The notes under the pieces: generated by a model | The model's database searches: none | What the model saw: the letters and a program-made list of their open reading frames with translations, nothing else | What the model was told of the DNA's origin: nothing | In this document: positions 5,754-6,846 of the stretch, piece by piece | How positions within the stretch are numbered: position 1 is the first letter of the stretch | How the letters are laid out: each line of letters opens with the position of its first letter | NCBI GenBank assembly: GCA_934481375.1 | Contig: CAKSPN010000095.1 | Coordinates: 1 to 6,846, forward strand | From: an uncultured Clostridia bacterium | GTDB lineage: Bacteria > Bacillota > Clostridia > UBA1381 | Reading direction: 5' to 3' | DNA: 6,846 nt | Program-made: the position numbers and the translations under genes

Positions 5754-5762
5754 TGTTATATT
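5754..5762 (+). promoter_or_regulatory. Possible extended -10 promoter of the SLH gene
   Basis: TGT-TATATT gives an extended -10 element with a 5/6 hexamer match, about 60 bases before the start codon. There is no good -35 box at 16-18 bases; a TCGACA at 5722-5727 is too far upstream (29 bases). The 150-bp gap 5674-5823 shows no clear terminator for the preceding regulator gene. Confidence 0.4.
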
Positions 5763-5823
5763 GTAAACGGAGCAAGCTCATATATGCTTCAAATATTTTA
5801 TTAAAACGTATGGAGGGACAGCT

Positions 5824-6759
5824 ATGAAATTAAAAAAACTATTGTCCGTTATAATTGCGGCGGGTATGCTTTTTACATCAAGTGCGTTTGCGTATTCGGA
5901 TTACGAGGACACGGATGACACGAGAATTTTATCGGCGCTGGGAATTATGAGCGGTTATGATGACGGAATGTTTTTGCCGGACGGAAACCTGACACGTTCC
6001 GAAGCGGTAAAAATACTTGTGTATTTATACAGCAGAAACGTAATGGCGGAAAATATGGCAAAAACGCTTGCCGAGGGCAAGACGCCCGCAGAGCTGCAAG
6101 CGCCCGTAAATGCATTTGAATATACGGATATAGATACAAAGCACTGGGCATACGGGTACTGGTACTATGCCGTAAATCTCGGCATTATAAACGGATACGG
6201 GGACGAAACTCTCCACCCCGAGGAAAACGTTACATACAGCCAGCTTCTGAAAATGACCGTGGCACTGCTTGGATATACGAGTCTTGCGGAAAATATGGGA
6301 GAGTATCCGCAGGGATTTGTTGATTATGCAAAAGTTTTATCCCTGACAAGCGATATTGAATTTGACCCGAGCGCACCCGTATTAAGAAAAGATGCGGCAA
6401 AAATAATCGGAAAAGCACTGAATGTACCGCTGAGAATTGTGACGGGGATAGATGCGCAATGGGGCGGCGAAGCAAAATATACATATGAAATATGCGATGG
6501 CAAAGGCGGACGTCAGTATTTAACGCTGATTGAAAATCTGGGTTATGCGAGAGCGAACGCTGATGTACGGCAAATCATAGGCGATACCGCAACAATAAAA
6601 ATAGCAAGCAACCGTTTCCTTGACGATAAGCGCTATCCGTCGGACAATGTTAAGGAAATCACCGTACCGGTCGGGGACTTCGGCTTAAGGCGTAATAAAA
6701 CATATACGATGCTTATACAGGAAACAGATAACGGTTATGAAATAAAGTACATTTATTAA
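5824..6759 (+). CDS. Secreted SLH-domain protein
   Basis: A 311-residue exported protein with a Sec signal peptide (residues 1-23, cleavage after AFA). Three S-layer homology repeats follow. SLH1 (about 26-70) has GIMSGYDDGMFLPDGNLTRSE but lacks the usual His-Trp-Ala opening. SLH2 (98-151) has FEYTDIDTKHWAYGY and GIINGYGDETLHPEENVTYSQ. SLH3 (about 161-203) has YPQGFVDYAKVLSL and VLRKDAAKIIGKALNVPL. SLH repeats anchor proteins to pyruvylated secondary cell-wall polymer. The TRAE-type binding motif is kept only in SLH1 (TRSE) and replaced by TYSQ and LRKD in the others, a pattern common in clostridial SLH proteins. The C-terminal part (about 208-311) looks beta-rich and is not a domain I recognise. 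GGAGGG 6 bases upstream supports the start. A cell-wall-bound protein is likely; its specific job is unknown. Confidence 0.9.
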   Translation: MKLKKLLSVIIAAGMLFTSSAFAYSDYEDTDDTRILSALGIMSGYDDGMFLPDGNLTRSEAVKILVYLYSRNVMAENMAKTLAEGKTPAELQAPVNAFEYTDIDTKHWAYGYWYYAVNLGIINGYGDETLHPEENVTYSQLLKMTVALLGYTSLAENMGEYPQGFVDYAKVLSLTSDIEFDPSAPVLRKDAAKIIGKALNVPLRIVTGIDAQWGGEAKYTYEICDGKGGRQYLTLIENLGYARANADVRQIIGDTATIKIASNRFLDDKRYPSDNVKEITVPVGDFGLRRNKTYTMLIQETDNGYEIKYIY

Positions 6760-6761
6760 AC

Positions 6762-6802
6762 AAAAAGGCATAAAAGCCAAATGCGGCTTTTATGCCGTTT
6801 TT
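6762..6802. terminator. Terminator after the SLH gene, probably bidirectional
   Basis: A perfect 12-bp stem GGCATAAAAGCC/GGCTTTTATGCC (6767-6778 with 6785-6796) with a 6-base loop is followed by GTTTTT. On the other side it is preceded by AAAAA (6762-6766), which provides a T-tract for minus-strand transcripts arriving from the right. Confidence 0.9.
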
Positions 6803-6813
6803 AATATCGGCGG

Positions 6814-6846
6814 TCAGTGGATCATATCCATTGCGTTGTCTATAAT
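6814..6846 (-). CDS. Possible C-terminal end of a convergent gene
   Basis: Read on the minus strand from the window edge, one frame gives IIDNAMDMIH and then a TGA stop at 6816-6814, just before the bidirectional terminator. That position is what one expects for the end of a convergent gene. Ten residues are too few to identify a protein, and another minus-strand frame is also open here but runs through the terminator. The real extent depends on sequence beyond the window. Confidence 0.3.
   Translation of the reverse strand: MIDNAMDMIH

Noticed and set aside
5674..5823. Terminator after the LytTR gene
   Set aside because: The region is AT-rich with only tiny dyads (for example GAGC-AA-GCTC) and no stem followed by a T-tract.
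1..6846. CRISPR array, tRNA, insertion sequence or prophage signals
   Set aside because: No spaced direct repeats, cloverleaf-like sequence, transposase or integrase motifs, or flanking terminal repeats were seen on either strand.

Overview
The window reads as chromosomal DNA of a low- to mid-GC Gram-positive bacterium, most likely an anaerobic member of the Clostridia. The reasons are strong AGGAGG-type ribosome binding sites, sigma-A-like promoters with TGn extended -10 boxes, a lipoprotein solute-binding protein, a LytTR response regulator and a clostridial-type SLH-domain protein. I see no rRNA, tRNA, CRISPR array, transposase or phage gene. The genus cannot be named from this sequence.

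Layout. (1) 1-186, minus: N-terminal part of a DtxR/MntR-family metal-dependent repressor, cut by the window edge. Its 218-bp upstream region holds a near-consensus minus-strand promoter, a palindrome over the -10 box, and a terminator-like hairpin with a U-tract between promoter and start codon. (2) 405-1256, plus: a P-loop ATPase of the uncharacterised PRK06851-type family, with a worn-down first half and a missing tail. It converges on (3) 1377-2252, minus: a protein of unknown function. A long bidirectional terminator lies between them. (4) 2474-4735, plus: a complete polar amino acid ABC importer, permease then ATPase then lipoprotein binding protein. It has a good promoter, a possible CodY box and a strong terminator. 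(5) 4951-5673, plus: a LytTR response regulator with no kinase gene beside it. (6) 5824-6759, plus: a secreted SLH-domain protein ended by a hairpin terminator. (7) 6814-6846, minus: possibly the last codons of a convergent gene.

How they fit together. The three ABC genes form one functional unit: the lipoprotein captures an amino acid outside the membrane, a permease homodimer carries it across, and the ATPase dimer drives the cycle. The other genes look like separate transcription units; shared function is not evident. The LytTR regulator and the SLH gene are adjacent on the same strand with no visible terminator between them, so a link to the cell surface is possible but unproven.

Most of the window is ordinary housekeeping or transport DNA. 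I did not find a clear new multi-gene system. The points most worth a second look are the leader hairpin of the DtxR-family gene, the eroded tandem-ATPase protein with a possibly sequestered ribosome binding site, and the unidentified minus-strand gene.
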